Notes under the pieces: model-generated
What the model was told of the DNA's origin: nothing
Seen by the model: only the letters and a program-made list of their open reading frames with translations
Database searches by the model: none
Origin: Tahibacter soli
Lineage (GTDB): Bacteria; Pseudomonadota; Gammaproteobacteria; Xanthomonadales; Rhodanobacteraceae
DNA length: 64,000 nucleotides
Reading direction: 5' to 3'
Assembly (NCBI RefSeq): GCF_025717065.2
Contig: NZ_JAOVZO020000003.1
Span: forward strand, 1-64,000
Position numbers and translations under genes: made by a program
Shown: piece after piece, positions 24,313 through 35,321 of the stretch
Numbering within the stretch: position 1 is the first letter of the stretch
Layout: each line of letters starts with the position of its first letter

Positions 24313-24851
24313 CGTCTCACCGGCGGAAGCTTCGCGCGTCGAGGCTTCCGCTTGTCCTGCTGTGCGCGCAATGCACGATCAAGGAACGTCGCCCGGGCGT
24401 CGATCGTGTGAGAAGCGTCGGCGAGCTTTGGCTTTTTTTCGCGTGTCGTACCGCCCCGCACCGGTGTGGCGGCTCGTTTGACGGATTGTGGAAAATTTCA
24501 GCAGGCTCGCAGCGGTCATCGCAACGCCATACAGAAAGAACTCAAAGCGTGTTTCGACACCCGGAACTATCGCCGCACAACCACCAGCGTCCTCCCCCGT
24601 TGGTCGCCCTTGCTACTCCCGCATCACAACTGCGACGATTCATCCGTCGTGCGCCGTACGGTCGCACGGCACCCGCGCCTCTCCCGCGCCGACAAGCGGC
24701 AACCACGGACAACCCGATTCGCAGCGCTTCGATCATCGACGCCGCGACGGGCTCGGTACGCTGCGCGTCGTGCCGGCTTTGGCGCCGCACCAACGCCATT
24801 CCTTCAGGGGGAATCCATGTACCTCTCACTTGCCCGACCCGGGGCAGACCG
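24313..24851. other. Intergenic leader without a clear gene
   Basis: About 540 bases between the SymE-like remnant and the tailed secreted protein. An 8-bp stem lies just after the SymE stop. The rest shows only short Arg/Pro/Ser-rich frames that I reject as genes. It probably contains the promoter of the following two-gene operon. Confidence 0.5.
24323..24351. terminator. Stem-loop after the SymE-like remnant
   Basis: GCGGAAGC (24323-24330) pairs with GCTTCCGC (24344-24351) across 13 bases, 11 bases after the stop codon. There is no strong T-run, so terminator function is only likely. Confidence 0.4.
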
Positions 24852-26779
<1,928 letters not shown>

Positions 26780-27019
26780 CGCGCTCGCGTCGATGACACA
26801 GCGAAGCGGTGCCGGCGACGGCATCGCTTCGATAAAGTTATCTATGGGATTCGTGCAGATTTGGCGAATGACGCAAGACTCGCCGCGCGTCAGAGCCGCA
26901 TGTTGTCGCGGCGGACGGTTTCGGGCCAATCGAGCTTCTCCGGATCGGGCAGGTATCCGTGCCGCTGCACGCAAGCGCGAAGACGAAGACACGGCCCAGG
27001 GTACGCGTCGACGCGTACC

Positions 27020-27451
27020 TCATCTCTCTTCCCAGGCGAAGTCGTAGAACACACGAAACACGTTCGCGTCGAGATCGTGCGCGAAGAATTCGTAGAGCTT
27101 GTACGGCCTGGCTTCCGGCGGACCGGCGATGCGTGCGCCGGCCGCGTTCCATTCCGCGTGTATCGCGTCGACCTCGGCGCGGTCCGACGCGTTGAACCAC
27201 AGCACGATCGGCGGCCGGTTGCCGCGCTGGTCTCTGAAATCCGCGTCGCTCATGAACAGCCGCGTGTCGCCGCGCGAGAGGCCGGCGAGACCGAGCTGCT
27301 CGTCCGACCAGTCGATGTGGTAACCCAACTGGTCGCGATAGTAGGCGAGCGCCTTCGGCAGGTCGCCGACCGGGACTTCCGGGCAGGCCGGCGGGAACGG
27401 TGTCGATGCGCGCGCGCAGGGGTCGGTCGGGGCTTGGGGATCGAGGGGCAC
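27020..27451 (-). CDS. VOC-superfamily (bleomycin-resistance-like) protein
   Basis: A 143-residue protein. The GTG start before PLDPQAPTDP is chosen as the nearest start to the domain; the open frame upstream is not protein-like. The core PACPEVPVGDLPKALAYYRD, then LGYHIDWSDEQLGLAGLSRG, matches the glyoxalase/bleomycin-resistance beta-alpha unit. LYEFFAHDLDANVFRVFYDF is the closing strand with the expected acidic residues. Ligand unknown. It is transcribed away from the DUF2569 gene, and the 230 bases between them presumably hold both promoters. Confidence 0.85.
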   Translation of the reverse strand: MPLDPQAPTDPCARASTPFPPACPEVPVGDLPKALAYYRDQLGYHIDWSDEQLGLAGLSRGDTRLFMSDADFRDQRGNRPPIVLWFNASDRAEVDAIHAEWNAAGARIAGPPEARPYKLYEFFAHDLDANVFRVFYDFAWEER

Positions 27452-27682
27452 GGTGCCTCCGTGGATAGTCGATGTTGCAGGCGGCGAACGCCGAAGCGGT
27501 GACCAGCGGGGCGATTGTGGCAAGCCCGAAGCGTTCGGAGCTACGCGCCCGGAGCTTTGCGACTCTGATCGTCTCCTGGCGCCGAACGAATGTTCGCTTT
27601 CCGCTGCATCGCACATTCCTGCCAGATGCGAGACCGCGCCTCGTACGAAACGAGGCGACGGCGGCAACCACAGGGGAAAACG

Positions 27683-28225
27683 ATGAGTGCAACGAACGCG
27701 GAGCCGCAAGGCATCGGCGGCTGGCTGCTGCTGCCGGCGATCGGGCTGATCCTGTCGCCGATCCGGCTGGCATTTGCGATCTACACGCAGGCGACCGTGC
27801 TGGTCACGGTGACTACGCAGCCGGCTTTCACCGAACCCGGGTCCGCCTTCTATCACCCGAACTGGGCCGGCTACGCGTTCGCCAGCTTGGCGAGCAGCAT
27901 CGCGCTGTTTGCGGCAACCCTCTATCTCGCGTGGCGCTTCTTCACCCGGTCGCCGAAGCTGCCGATGCGCTACATCCAGTGGATGCTCGCCGTGGTCGCG
28001 CTGCAGTGGGCGGATATCGCCGTCGTGAAGCACAACGGATTTCCGATGGTCGGCATGTCCGACGCCGACCTCTATCGCGATCTCGTTCGCGCCGTCATCG
28101 CGTCCGCGATCTGGATTCCGTATTTCCTGTATTCGAAGCGCGTCAGAAATACGTTCACCGAGGCACCTGCAACGGCGACTGCGCCTCGCGTCGAACGCCG
28201 CGAACCGGCGGTTGACGAGTGGTGA
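27683..28225 (+). CDS. DUF2569 membrane protein
   Basis: A 180-residue membrane protein opening GIGGWLLLPAIGLILSPIRL, the signature of DUF2569. Four hydrophobic segments are visible near 14-35, 60-85, 98-115 and 138-155. An acidic-basic tail (RVERREPAVDEW) follows. A clear AGGGG ribosome-binding site precedes the ATG. The function of the family is not known. It converges with the saccharopine-dehydrogenase-like gene with only 7 bases between stops. Confidence 0.88.
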   Translation: MSATNAEPQGIGGWLLLPAIGLILSPIRLAFAIYTQATVLVTVTTQPAFTEPGSAFYHPNWAGYAFASLASSIALFAATLYLAWRFFTRSPKLPMRYIQWMLAVVALQWADIAVVKHNGFPMVGMSDADLYRDLVRAVIASAIWIPYFLYSKRVRNTFTEAPATATAPRVERREPAVDEW

Positions 28226-28232
28226 TCGCACT

Positions 28233-29255
28233 TCAGCTCAGACGCAGACAACCCGGCGACAGCGCCGCGAGAAAATCCGGCGCGTCGAACGCTTCGCCCG
28301 CGGCGACGACGCCGACCTTCCTGCTGCGCCCGTCGACCACGCGCGTCATCGCCTCGATCACCAGCGGCGCCGTGACCGCGTAGATGTCGCGCCCGCTCGC
28401 GGCGACGCGTCGCACCGCGTCGCCGTTGCGCACGACCGCCTCGATCGCGAACCGCTGCGACGATCGGCCGGTCTCGTCGCTCGCGACCGGCGGCGGCGTC
28501 GACGGATCGCGGATGTCTTCTATGGCCGACCGATTGATATACGAATGCAATTCTTGCGTCTGCAGGTGCCGCGAGATCGTGATCGTTTCCGAGAACGGCA
28601 ATGCGAGCATCGTCTGCGTTCCGAACGACGCGTCGAACGTCCACTCGCGCGTCGGCGCCGGGTCGGCGAGAAAATCGAGCCGGCCGTTCGTTATCACGCG
28701 GCGCCGGTAGTGGTTGCGCTGTCCGGTCAGGCGCGTGCCGAGCGTCGGCTGCCAGCTGTCGAGCGCGACGGCGATGTCGATCGCGTCGGCCCGCGGCCAG
28801 TCGCCGATCGCCGTCGTCGCGAGCAGGTCGGCGAGGCCGCCGTAGAACGCCATGCCGGGCAGCACCGCGACGCCGGCGCGCTTCGCGGCTTCGTCGTGTT
28901 CGAACGCGTCGAGCACCGCCTGCTGTTCGGCGGTCACGTCGAGGTAGTGCACGCGCGCGCGCAGTGCCGCGGCGATCAGCGGCGGCGCCGTGTCGAGAAA
29001 CGGGCCGGCGCAGTTGATCACCGCGACGACGCCGTCGACGGCGCGATCGAGCGACGCCGCATCGTCGACCGATGCGACGCGCCGTTCCAGCGCCGGGTAC
29101 GCCGCGCCGAACGCGTGCAGTTTCGCGGCGTCGCGGCCGGACAGCACCGGAGTCCATCCGCGCCTCGTCAGCTCCGCGACGACGAAGCGGCCGGTGTGCC
29201 CGTAGGCGCCGTACACCGTGACGTTGCGATTCGAAGCTCCGTTCCGTTCCGACAT
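28233..29255 (-). CDS. Saccharopine-dehydrogenase-like NAD(P)-binding oxidoreductase
   Basis: A 340-residue enzyme. The Rossmann signature is VTVYGAYGHTGRFVVAEL near residues 12-29, followed by LSGRDAAKLHAFG and VINCAGPF. This pattern places it in the saccharopine dehydrogenase / trans-acting enoyl reductase superfamily. The second half (SETITISRHLQTQELHSYIN) is the substrate domain, typically acting on lipid-like substrates. It is unlikely to be a true lysine-pathway enzyme given its size and the absence of pathway neighbours. It is transcribed with the SDR gene upstream, 77 bases apart. Confidence 0.88.
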   Translation of the reverse strand: MSERNGASNRNVTVYGAYGHTGRFVVAELTRRGWTPVLSGRDAAKLHAFGAAYPALERRVASVDDAASLDRAVDGVVAVINCAGPFLDTAPPLIAAALRARVHYLDVTAEQQAVLDAFEHDEAAKRAGVAVLPGMAFYGGLADLLATTAIGDWPRADAIDIAVALDSWQPTLGTRLTGQRNHYRRRVITNGRLDFLADPAPTREWTFDASFGTQTMLALPFSETITISRHLQTQELHSYINRSAIEDIRDPSTPPPVASDETGRSSQRFAIEAVVRNGDAVRRVAASGRDIYAVTAPLVIEAMTRVVDGRSRKVGVVAAGEAFDAPDFLAALSPGCLRLS

Positions 29256-29332
29256 GACGCGCTATCCGTTCGTGCCCGCCGTTCGGGCACGCACAGTAGA
29301 CGCGTTCGCGCCGATCGCCGCTGTCGAAATCT

Positions 29333-30079
29333 TTAGCGACTCGCCTGCGCGAGCGCGACCGCATCGGGCCCCGCCGGAAACCGCAGCTGCCCGGTCGCAT
29401 CGTTCGCGGCGCGCCACACCGCATCGGCGACGTCGGCCGCCACGGTCACGGCGCCGATCTGCGCCAGCGATGCGAACACCGCCTGCGCGAACGGCGCGTA
29501 GGCTTCCGGAATCAGGCCCTGCATGCGCGTCTGGCCGTTGCTCGTGAAGCGCGTCGTCGGCGCATAGCCGGGCTGCACGAGCTTCACGGTCACGCCGAAG
29601 TGCGCGAGTTCGTGCGCGAGCGACGCCGTGAATCCTTCGATCGCCGTCTTGCTCGCGGTGTACGCCGCGACGAGCGGCATCGGCGCGAGCACCGCGCTCG
29701 ACGTCACGTTGACGATCGTGCCCGAGCGGCGCGCGCGAAACCGCGGCAGCACCGCCTGCGTCACCGCCATCGTGCCGAACGTGTTCGTCTCGAACACGTC
29801 CCGCACCGTCGCCATCGGCGTGGCTTCGAACGCGCCGAACAGGCCGATGCCCGCGTTGTTGACGAGCACGTCGATCGGGCCGCACGCATCGAGCGCGTCC
29901 GCGATGCCGTCGGGCCGCGTCACGTCGAGCGCGAGTACGCGAAAGCGTTCGGCCGGCGCCGACGCGGCGTCGCTCGGCGTACGCATCGTCGCGATCACGT
30001 TCCAACCCTCCGCGTGAAAGCGCCGCGCGGTTTCGAGGCCGTAGCCGGACGAGCAGCCGGTAATCAGTACGGTTTTCAT
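29333..30079 (-). CDS. Short-chain dehydrogenase/reductase (SDR)
   Basis: A 248-residue classical SDR. The cofactor motif is TGCSSGYG near residues 7-14. The NNAG motif is in VLVNNAGIGLFG, the catalytic Ser is in VNVTSSAVLA and the catalytic Tyr/Lys in YTASK. The C-terminal lid (GQTRMQGLIPEAYAPFAQAV) would set substrate range. Substrate unknown. An AraC-family regulator is divergently transcribed 97 bases away and is the obvious candidate controller. Confidence 0.92.
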   Translation of the reverse strand: MKTVLITGCSSGYGLETARRFHAEGWNVIATMRTPSDAASAPAERFRVLALDVTRPDGIADALDACGPIDVLVNNAGIGLFGAFEATPMATVRDVFETNTFGTMAVTQAVLPRFRARRSGTIVNVTSSAVLAPMPLVAAYTASKTAIEGFTASLAHELAHFGVTVKLVQPGYAPTTRFTSNGQTRMQGLIPEAYAPFAQAVFASLAQIGAVTVAADVADAVWRAANDATGQLRFPAGPDAVALAQASR

Positions 30080-30175
30080 CGTTGTCTCCAGTGATTGATC
30101 CGGTGCGCATCTTGGGCGACGATTGCAGGACTATCTACGATGAAAAGTCCGAATTTCTTTGGCAAGAGTCCGGCC

Positions 30176-31087
30176 ATGACCGATCCGCTGTCCGAAGTCG
30201 TCCGCCTGCTGCGACCGCGCGCGGTGTTCTCGAAGGGCATCAGCGGCGCCGGCCGCTGGGCCGTGCGCTACGCCGAATACGGCGAACCGAGCTTCTGCGC
30301 GGTGCTCGAAGGCGCGTGCCGTCTCGCCGTCGACGGCCACGCGCCGCTGACGCTCGCGGCCGGCGACTTCCTGCTGCTGCCGGCCACGCCGGGCTTCACG
30401 ATGTCGGGCTTCCGGCCTGCGACACCGCAGCGGATCGACCCGAAGCGCACGCCTGCGCCGTCCGGCGAAGTGCGTCACGGCACGCAGAGCGGGCCGCCCG
30501 ACGTGCGCCTCGTCGGCGGCGCGTTCGCGTTCGATTCGCCGGACTCGAGGCTGCTCGTGTCGCTGCTGCCGCAGCTGATCCATGTGCGCGGCGTCGAGCG
30601 GCTGTCGTTGCTCGTGCGGCTGGTCGGCGAGGAGTCGGCCGACCGGCGGCCGGGGCGCGAACTCGTGCTCGCGCGACTCGTGGAAGTGCTGCTCGTCGAA
30701 GCGCTGCGCGCGTCGGGCGGCACCGACGCGCCGCCGGGCCTATTGCGCGGACTGACCGACGCGCGCCTCGCGCCCGCGCTGCAGCAGATGCACGCGCGCA
30801 TCGCGCAGGCGTGGACGGTCGAGCAGCTCGCCAAGGCATCGGCGCTGTCGCGCTCGGCGTTCTTCGATCGTTTCGTGCGCACGCTCGGCATGACGCCGAT
30901 GGAATACCTGCTCGCGTGGCGCATGGCGGTCGCCAGGCGCTGGCTCGGCGACGGCGAACTCGCGCTCGCGCAGGTGGCCGAGCGCGTCGGCTACGGTTCG
31001 GCGAGCACGTTCAGCACGGCGTTCGCGCGGCACGTCGGAGAGCCGCCGGGGCGCTACGCGCGTGCGCGGCGGCGGGCGTTCGCGTAG
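30176..31087 (+). CDS. AraC-family regulator with cupin sensor
   Basis: A 303-residue regulator. The start MTDPLSEVVRLLRP is the usual beginning of the cupin_6/AraC group; another ATG 12 codons upstream is possible. The cupin domain covers 1-180 (FCAVLEGACRLAVDG, DFLLLPATPGFTM). The C-terminal AraC domain shows both helix-turn-helix units (WTVEQLAKASALSRSAFFDR, and ALAQVAERVGYGSASTFSTA) and the conserved GEPPGRYAR ending. Divergent to the SDR gene, so it probably controls the SDR / saccharopine-like pair. Confidence 0.92.
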   Translation: MTDPLSEVVRLLRPRAVFSKGISGAGRWAVRYAEYGEPSFCAVLEGACRLAVDGHAPLTLAAGDFLLLPATPGFTMSGFRPATPQRIDPKRTPAPSGEVRHGTQSGPPDVRLVGGAFAFDSPDSRLLVSLLPQLIHVRGVERLSLLVRLVGEESADRRPGRELVLARLVEVLLVEALRASGGTDAPPGLLRGLTDARLAPALQQMHARIAQAWTVEQLAKASALSRSAFFDRFVRTLGMTPMEYLLAWRMAVARRWLGDGELALAQVAERVGYGSASTFSTAFARHVGEPPGRYARARRRAFA

Positions 31088-31116
31088 GTTTCGCTTTTTG
31101 CACTTGTCCGGCGCGC

Positions 31117-31455
31117 TCAGACGAGACTGCCGAGCACCATGACCGGGTAGTACATCGCGAACGTCGCGAGCGGCAGCAGCACGACGAGCGATCCGACGCC
31201 GGTCGCGAGCGCCGCGACCGAACGCATCGCGCGGATCGGCCAGACGAACCACACGGCGACCACGACGAACGGCAGCAGCAGGAACAGCCAGCGCGTCTCA
31301 ACGAACCAGCGCGTGAGGTTCGGCAGCTCGACTGCGAACTGGCGCAGCGTCGGCACGAACGTGCCCACGATCAGCGGAATCGCGATGCCGGCGATCGCGG
31401 CGGCGGCGACGCCGAGGCCGAACAGCAGTTGCTCGGTGTTGCGGGAGATCTTCAT
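31117..31455 (-). CDS. Small membrane protein, unknown
   Basis: A 112-residue protein with three hydrophobic segments: LLFGLGVAAAAIAGIAIPL near 10-30, RWLFLLLPFVVVAVWF near 56-72, and LATGVGSLVVLLPLATFAM near 84-102. I recognise no family. It sits between the convergent AraC gene and the LysR gene on the same strand as the latter. A positively charged N-terminus suggests the amino end is cytoplasmic. Confidence 0.75.
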   Translation of the reverse strand: MKISRNTEQLLFGLGVAAAAIAGIAIPLIVGTFVPTLRQFAVELPNLTRWFVETRWLFLLLPFVVVAVWFVWPIRAMRSVAALATGVGSLVVLLPLATFAMYYPVMVLGSLV

Positions 31456-31497
31456 GCCGGTACTTGAGCACCGCGGCGGGCAGGGGTCAAGGCGGCG

Positions 31498-32388
31498 TCA
31501 CTGCGCGCACACTTCGCGCACGCACTCGCGCAGCCAGCGGTGCGCCGCGTCGGCGTCCATGCGCGGATGCCACAGCATCGACACCGTAAAAGGCCGCGTC
31601 GTCACGGGCAGCGCGAAGCTGTGCATGCCCGCGCGCAGGTTGCCGGTGTGCCGTTCGGGCACCGTGGCGACGAGGTCGGACGCGCGCGCGAGCGCGAGCG
31701 CCGCCGCGAAGCCGCCGACGATCGTGACGATCTCGCGCGCGAGGCCGAGCGCCTGCAGCGCGTCGTCGACCGGCCCGGTGCCGGCATTGCGCCGCGACAC
31801 CAGCACATGCGCGCCCGCCGCGTAGCGCGCCGGCGTGACCGCGCCGCGGGCGAGGCGATGGCCCTTGCGCACGACGCCGACGAAGCGGTCGCGGAACAGC
31901 GCGCGCGTGCGCACCTCCGGACCCGTCGCGTCGCCGACGACGCCGGTCTCGAGATCGACCGTGCCGTCGCGCAGCGCCGTGCTCTCCTTGTTGAATTTCT
32001 GTACGAAGCGCAATCGCACGCCGGGCGCGTCGTCGCGCAGGCGCGCGATCAGCGCCGGGCCGAAGTTCTCGACGAAGCCGTCGCTCGTGCGCAGCGTGAA
32101 CGTGCGCGCGAGCCGCTTGAGATCGAGCGCTTCGGCGGGCCGCAGCACCGCCCGCGCTTCGTCGACGAGACGCCCGACGCGCTCGCGCAGTTCGAGCGCG
32201 CGCGGTGTCGGAACGAGGCCGCGTCCGGCCCTGACGAGCAGCGGATCGCCGGTCGTTTCCCGCAGCCGCGCGAGCGCGCGGCTCATCGCCGACGGACTCA
32301 GCCGCAGGCGCTGCGCGGCGCGCGCGACGCTGCCTTCGGCGAGCAGCACGTCGAGCACGGCGAGCAGGTTGAAGTCGGGCGCGGACAC
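31498..32388 (-). CDS. LysR-family transcriptional regulator
   Basis: A 296-residue LysR regulator. The N-terminal winged helix-turn-helix is clear (LLAVLDVLLAEGSVARAAQR, LRLSPSAMSRALARLRET, DPLLVRAGRGLVPTPRA). A periplasmic-binding-type effector domain follows from about residue 90. The GTG before SAPDFNLL is chosen because LysR proteins begin just before this helix. An ATG 15 codons upstream would nearly abut the divergent MFS gene. It probably regulates that exporter. Confidence 0.9.
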   Translation of the reverse strand: MSAPDFNLLAVLDVLLAEGSVARAAQRLRLSPSAMSRALARLRETTGDPLLVRAGRGLVPTPRALELRERVGRLVDEARAVLRPAEALDLKRLARTFTLRTSDGFVENFGPALIARLRDDAPGVRLRFVQKFNKESTALRDGTVDLETGVVGDATGPEVRTRALFRDRFVGVVRKGHRLARGAVTPARYAAGAHVLVSRRNAGTGPVDDALQALGLAREIVTIVGGFAAALALARASDLVATVPERHTGNLRAGMHSFALPVTTRPFTVSMLWHPRMDADAAHRWLRECVREVCAQ

Positions 32389-32512
32389 GCGGCGAACGTA
32401 GCACGGTTCGTGCTGGCATGGCGTTTCGTGCACGTATTCAGTGCAACTCGTGCGTCTTCCGCCTGGTTTCGACGGCCCCTACGCTTGCGGCATCGCATCG
32501 GGAGTTGCCGCG

Positions 32513-33991
32513 TTGAACGCCGTATCGAAGTCCGTACCGGAAGAAACCGACCGCGCGCCGTCGTCGCGCCGCGCGCTGGCGAGCCTCTCGCTCGCCACGC
32601 TGCTCGCCTCGCTCGGCACGAGCATCGCGAACGTCGCGCTGCCGACGCTCGCGCGCGCGTTCGACGCGTCGTTCGCGCGCGTCCAGTGGGTCGTGCTGGC
32701 GTACCTGATCGCGATCACCGCGCTGATCGTCGGCGCCGGGCGACTCGGCGACCTGGCCGGCCGGCGCCGCCTGATGCTGTTCGGCCTGAGCGTGTTCGCG
32801 GCCGCGTCGCTCGCGTGCGGCGTCGCGCCGTCGCTGGAATGGCTGGTCGCGGCGCGGGCGGCGCAGGGCGCGGGCGCGGCGGTGATGACGGCGCTTACGC
32901 TTGCGTTCGTCGCCGACGCGGTGCCGAAAGAGCGGACGGGCCGCGCGATGGGCTGGCTCGGCACGATGTCCGCGGTCGGTACCGCACTCGGACCATCGCT
33001 CGGCGGCGTGCTGATCGCGAGCTTCGGCTGGCGCGCGATCTTTCTCGCCGGCGTTCCGTTCGGCATGCTCGCGTTCGCGCTCGCGTATCGCCACTTGCCG
33101 CGCGACCGCGCGACGCCGATTGCCGAGCGCGGGCACTTCGACCTCAAGGGCCTGCTGCTGCTCGCGCTGACGCTCGCCGCGTACGCGCTCGCGCTGACGG
33201 CGCATCGCGGCGGCTTCGGCGCGTTCAACGTCGCGCTGCTGTCGGCCGCCGCGGCGGGCGCGGTGCTGTTCGCGTTCGTCGAGGCGAGAACCGCGTCGCC
33301 GCTCGTGCGCCTGTCGCTGCTGCGCGAGCCGCGATTGCGCGCGGGGTTCGCGCTGAGTGCGACCGTCATGACGGTGATGATGGCGACGCTCGTCGTCGGC
33401 CCGTTCTATCTCTCCGGCGCGCTCGCGCTCGACGCGGCGCGGGTCGGTCTGGTCATGTCCGCGGGGCCGGTCGTCTCGGCGCTGAGCGGCGTGCCGGCGG
33501 GACGGCTCGTCGATCGCCACGGCGCGGCCCGTGCGACGATCGTCGGGCTTGTCGCCCTCGCGATCGGCTGCGGCGCGCTGACGCTGTTGCCGCCCGCGTT
33601 CGGCGTCGCCGGCTACGTCGTGCCGCTCGTCGTCGTCACCGCCGGCTACGCGCTGTTCCAGGCCGCGAACAACACGGCGGTGATGCGCGATATCGGCGCG
33701 GAGCAGCGCGGCGTGGTTTCGGGATTGCTCAACCTCTCGCGCCACCTGGGCCTCGTCACCGGCGCCGCCGCGATGGGCGCGGTGTTCGCGTTCGCGGCGG
33801 ATGCGCGCGACGGCGCGCAGGCGAGCGCGGAAGCGGTGGCGCGCGGATTGCGCGTCACGTTCGCGATCGCGACGGTGCTGGTCGCGGGCGCGCTGGCGAT
33901 CGCGGTGCGGCGTCCGTGGGAGCGGCGCCGCGCCGTCGATTCGTCGATCGCGGCTACGCTCGCCGCATCAGCACGACGATCAGAACGATGA
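32513..33991 (+). CDS. MFS drug-exporter-type transporter (DHA2-like)
   Basis: About 492 residues with some 14 hydrophobic segments, the size of the DHA2 drug:H+ antiporter branch. Motif A is GRLGDLAGRRRLMLFG, after an N-terminal helix of the family's type (SLGTSIANVALPTLARAF). The TTG start at 32513 is preceded by GGAG at good spacing. An in-frame GTG at 32441 would add 24 non-conserved residues and leave almost no room for a promoter with the divergent LysR gene. The substrate is unknown. The 3' end overlaps the convergent DUF3309 gene by 38 bases. Confidence 0.88.
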   Translation: MNAVSKSVPEETDRAPSSRRALASLSLATLLASLGTSIANVALPTLARAFDASFARVQWVVLAYLIAITALIVGAGRLGDLAGRRRLMLFGLSVFAAASLACGVAPSLEWLVAARAAQGAGAAVMTALTLAFVADAVPKERTGRAMGWLGTMSAVGTALGPSLGGVLIASFGWRAIFLAGVPFGMLAFALAYRHLPRDRATPIAERGHFDLKGLLLLALTLAAYALALTAHRGGFGAFNVALLSAAAAGAVLFAFVEARTASPLVRLSLLREPRLRAGFALSATVMTVMMATLVVGPFYLSGALALDAARVGLVMSAGPVVSALSGVPAGRLVDRHGAARATIVGLVALAIGCGALTLLPPAFGVAGYVVPLVVVTAGYALFQAANNTAVMRDIGAEQRGVVSGLLNLSRHLGLVTGAAAMGAVFAFAADARDGAQASAEAVARGLRVTFAIATVLVAGALAIAVRRPWERRRAVDSSIAATLAASARRSER

Positions 33992-34106
33992 GCAGGATCA
34001 GACCCAGGCCGCCGCTCGGGTAATAGCCCCAGCCGGCGCTGTACGGCCAGGTCGGAAGCGCGCCGAGCAGCAGGAACAGCAGCAGTACGATCAGGACGAG
34101 GCGCAT
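33954..34106 (-). CDS. DUF3309 small membrane protein
   Basis: A 50-residue protein, LVLIVLLLFLLLGALPTWPY then GYYPSGGLGLILLIVLIVVL, matching DUF3309: two membrane helices joined by a Pro/Gly/Tyr loop. The start follows a strong AAGGAG ribosome-binding site. It lies downstream of csbD on the same strand, separated by a perfect hairpin. The family is often near stress genes, with no known function. The 3' end overlaps the MFS gene. Confidence 0.87.
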   Translation of the reverse strand: MRLVLIVLLLFLLLGALPTWPYSAGWGYYPSGGLGLILLIVLIVVLMRRA

Positions 34107-34120
34107 GGCAGCTCCTTGAA

Positions 34121-34147
34121 GGCGCGGCGCCGCGAAGGCGCCGCGCC
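34121..34147. terminator. Perfect 11-bp hairpin between csbD-like and DUF3309 genes
   Basis: GGCGCGGCGCC - GCGAA - GGCGCCGCGCC. The stem sits between the csbD-like stop and the DUF3309 start, so it may cut back downstream expression or stabilise the csbD mRNA. No T-tract follows. Confidence 0.6.
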
Positions 34148-34156
34148 GGGAAAGAC

Positions 34157-34354
34157 TCAGAGAGAATCCGCGAAATCCTTGATCTGCTTCTTCGCCACGT
34201 CGCGCGCGATGCCGTAGCGCTCCTGCAGCTTGCCCTCGAGGTATTCCGCGTTGCCCTCGGCGGCCTGCACGTCGTCGTCGGTGAGCTTGCCCCACTTGGC
34301 CTGCAGCGAACCCGACAGCTGCTTCCATTTGCCCTTGATCTTGTCTTCGTTCAT
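34157..34354 (-). CDS. CsbD-family stress-response protein
   Basis: A 65-residue hydrophilic protein: [20 protein letters not shown], then [20 protein letters not shown], then [10 protein letters not shown]. This is the CsbD family signature. Members are strongly induced by general stress; their biochemical role is unknown. The start ATG lies 17 codons into a longer open frame whose upstream part is not conserved. A GGAG ribosome-binding site is present. Confidence 0.93.
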   Translation of the reverse strand: MNEDKIKGKWKQLSGSLQAKWGKLTDDDVQAAEGNAEYLEGKLQERYGIARDVAKKQIKDFADSL

Positions 34355-34544
34355 GACCGGACTCCTTGGTTGAAGATGAGCGACGCGACCCGTTGATCGC
34401 GGCAATCGAATGCTTCAACAGCCGTGCCAGCGGCCGATCCCTGTGAAAACGCGGCGAATGCGGACGTTGCGCCATGCACATTGCGCCGTGACGGACGCGG
34501 GGATTGCGCGATGCAGGACCCCGCCGAGTCCGCTTGTGAGCGGC

Positions 34545-35321
34545 TTACGCGTCGCCCCGCATCGTCGCGAGCCGCAAAAACGCCTCGTGCTGATACCGGC
34601 TCATCCGCAGCTGCTGGCCGTTGTCCATCGTCACGACGTGATAGCCGTTGAACCACGGGTGGATCGTCTTTACGCGCCGCACGTTGACGATCGCCGAACG
34701 GTGCACGCGCACGAAACGGCGCGGGTCGAGCCGCTCGGCCAGCGTCGCCATCGTTTCGCGCAGCTCGTGCACGCGATCGGCAAGGTGGATTTGTACGGTA
34801 TTGCCGTTCGCCCGGATCCAGACGACGTCGTCGACGTCGATCAGCGCGACGTGCTCGCCAATGCGCACGCGCAGGCGTTCGAGATGCTCGTCGCGGCGGC
34901 GCAGCGCGTCGAGCATCTTCGCGATCTGCGCCGACGCTTGCGTTTGCGCGTCGGCGGCGGCGAGGCGCGTCTTCGCGCGCCGCAGCGTCTCGGCGAAGCG
35001 CTCGCGGCCGAACGGCTTGACGAGATAGTCGAGCGCGTTCGCGTCGAAGGCGCGTACCGCGTACTGCTCGTATGCGGTGACGAACACCGTCGGCGGCATG
35101 TCGGCGGCGCCGATCGCCGCGACGACGTCGAGGCCGGTCATCGCCGGCATCTGGATGTCGAGAAACACGAGATCCGGCTTGCGCTCTCGGATCGCCGTGA
35201 CGGCCGACGCGCCGTCGCCGCATTCGCCGGCGAGCGCGATGTCGGCGTCGTTGCGCAGCAGGCGCACGATCGCGCGGCGCGCGAGCGGTTCGTCGTCGAC
35301 GACGAGCGCGGCGATGCTCAT
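34545..35321 (-). CDS. LytTR-type response regulator
   Basis: A 258-residue response regulator of the LytR/AlgR type. The receiver domain has acidic residues VVDDEP at 8-12, phospho-acceptor D55 in LVFLDIQMP, and the VTAYE and KPF motifs. The LytTR DNA-binding domain occupies about 150-250 (VVWIRANGNTVQIHLAD, RFVRVHRSAIVNVRRV). Its ATG overlaps the sensor kinase stop (ATGA). Because that kinase has a frameshift, this regulator may lack its dedicated phosphodonor unless the shift is programmed or a sequencing error. Confidence 0.92.
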   Translation of the reverse strand: MSIAALVVDDEPLARRAIVRLLRNDADIALAGECGDGASAVTAIRERKPDLVFLDIQMPAMTGLDVVAAIGAADMPPTVFVTAYEQYAVRAFDANALDYLVKPFGRERFAETLRRAKTRLAAADAQTQASAQIAKMLDALRRRDEHLERLRVRIGEHVALIDVDDVVWIRANGNTVQIHLADRVHELRETMATLAERLDPRRFVRVHRSAIVNVRRVKTIHPWFNGYHVVTMDNGQQLRMSRYQHEAFLRLATMRGDA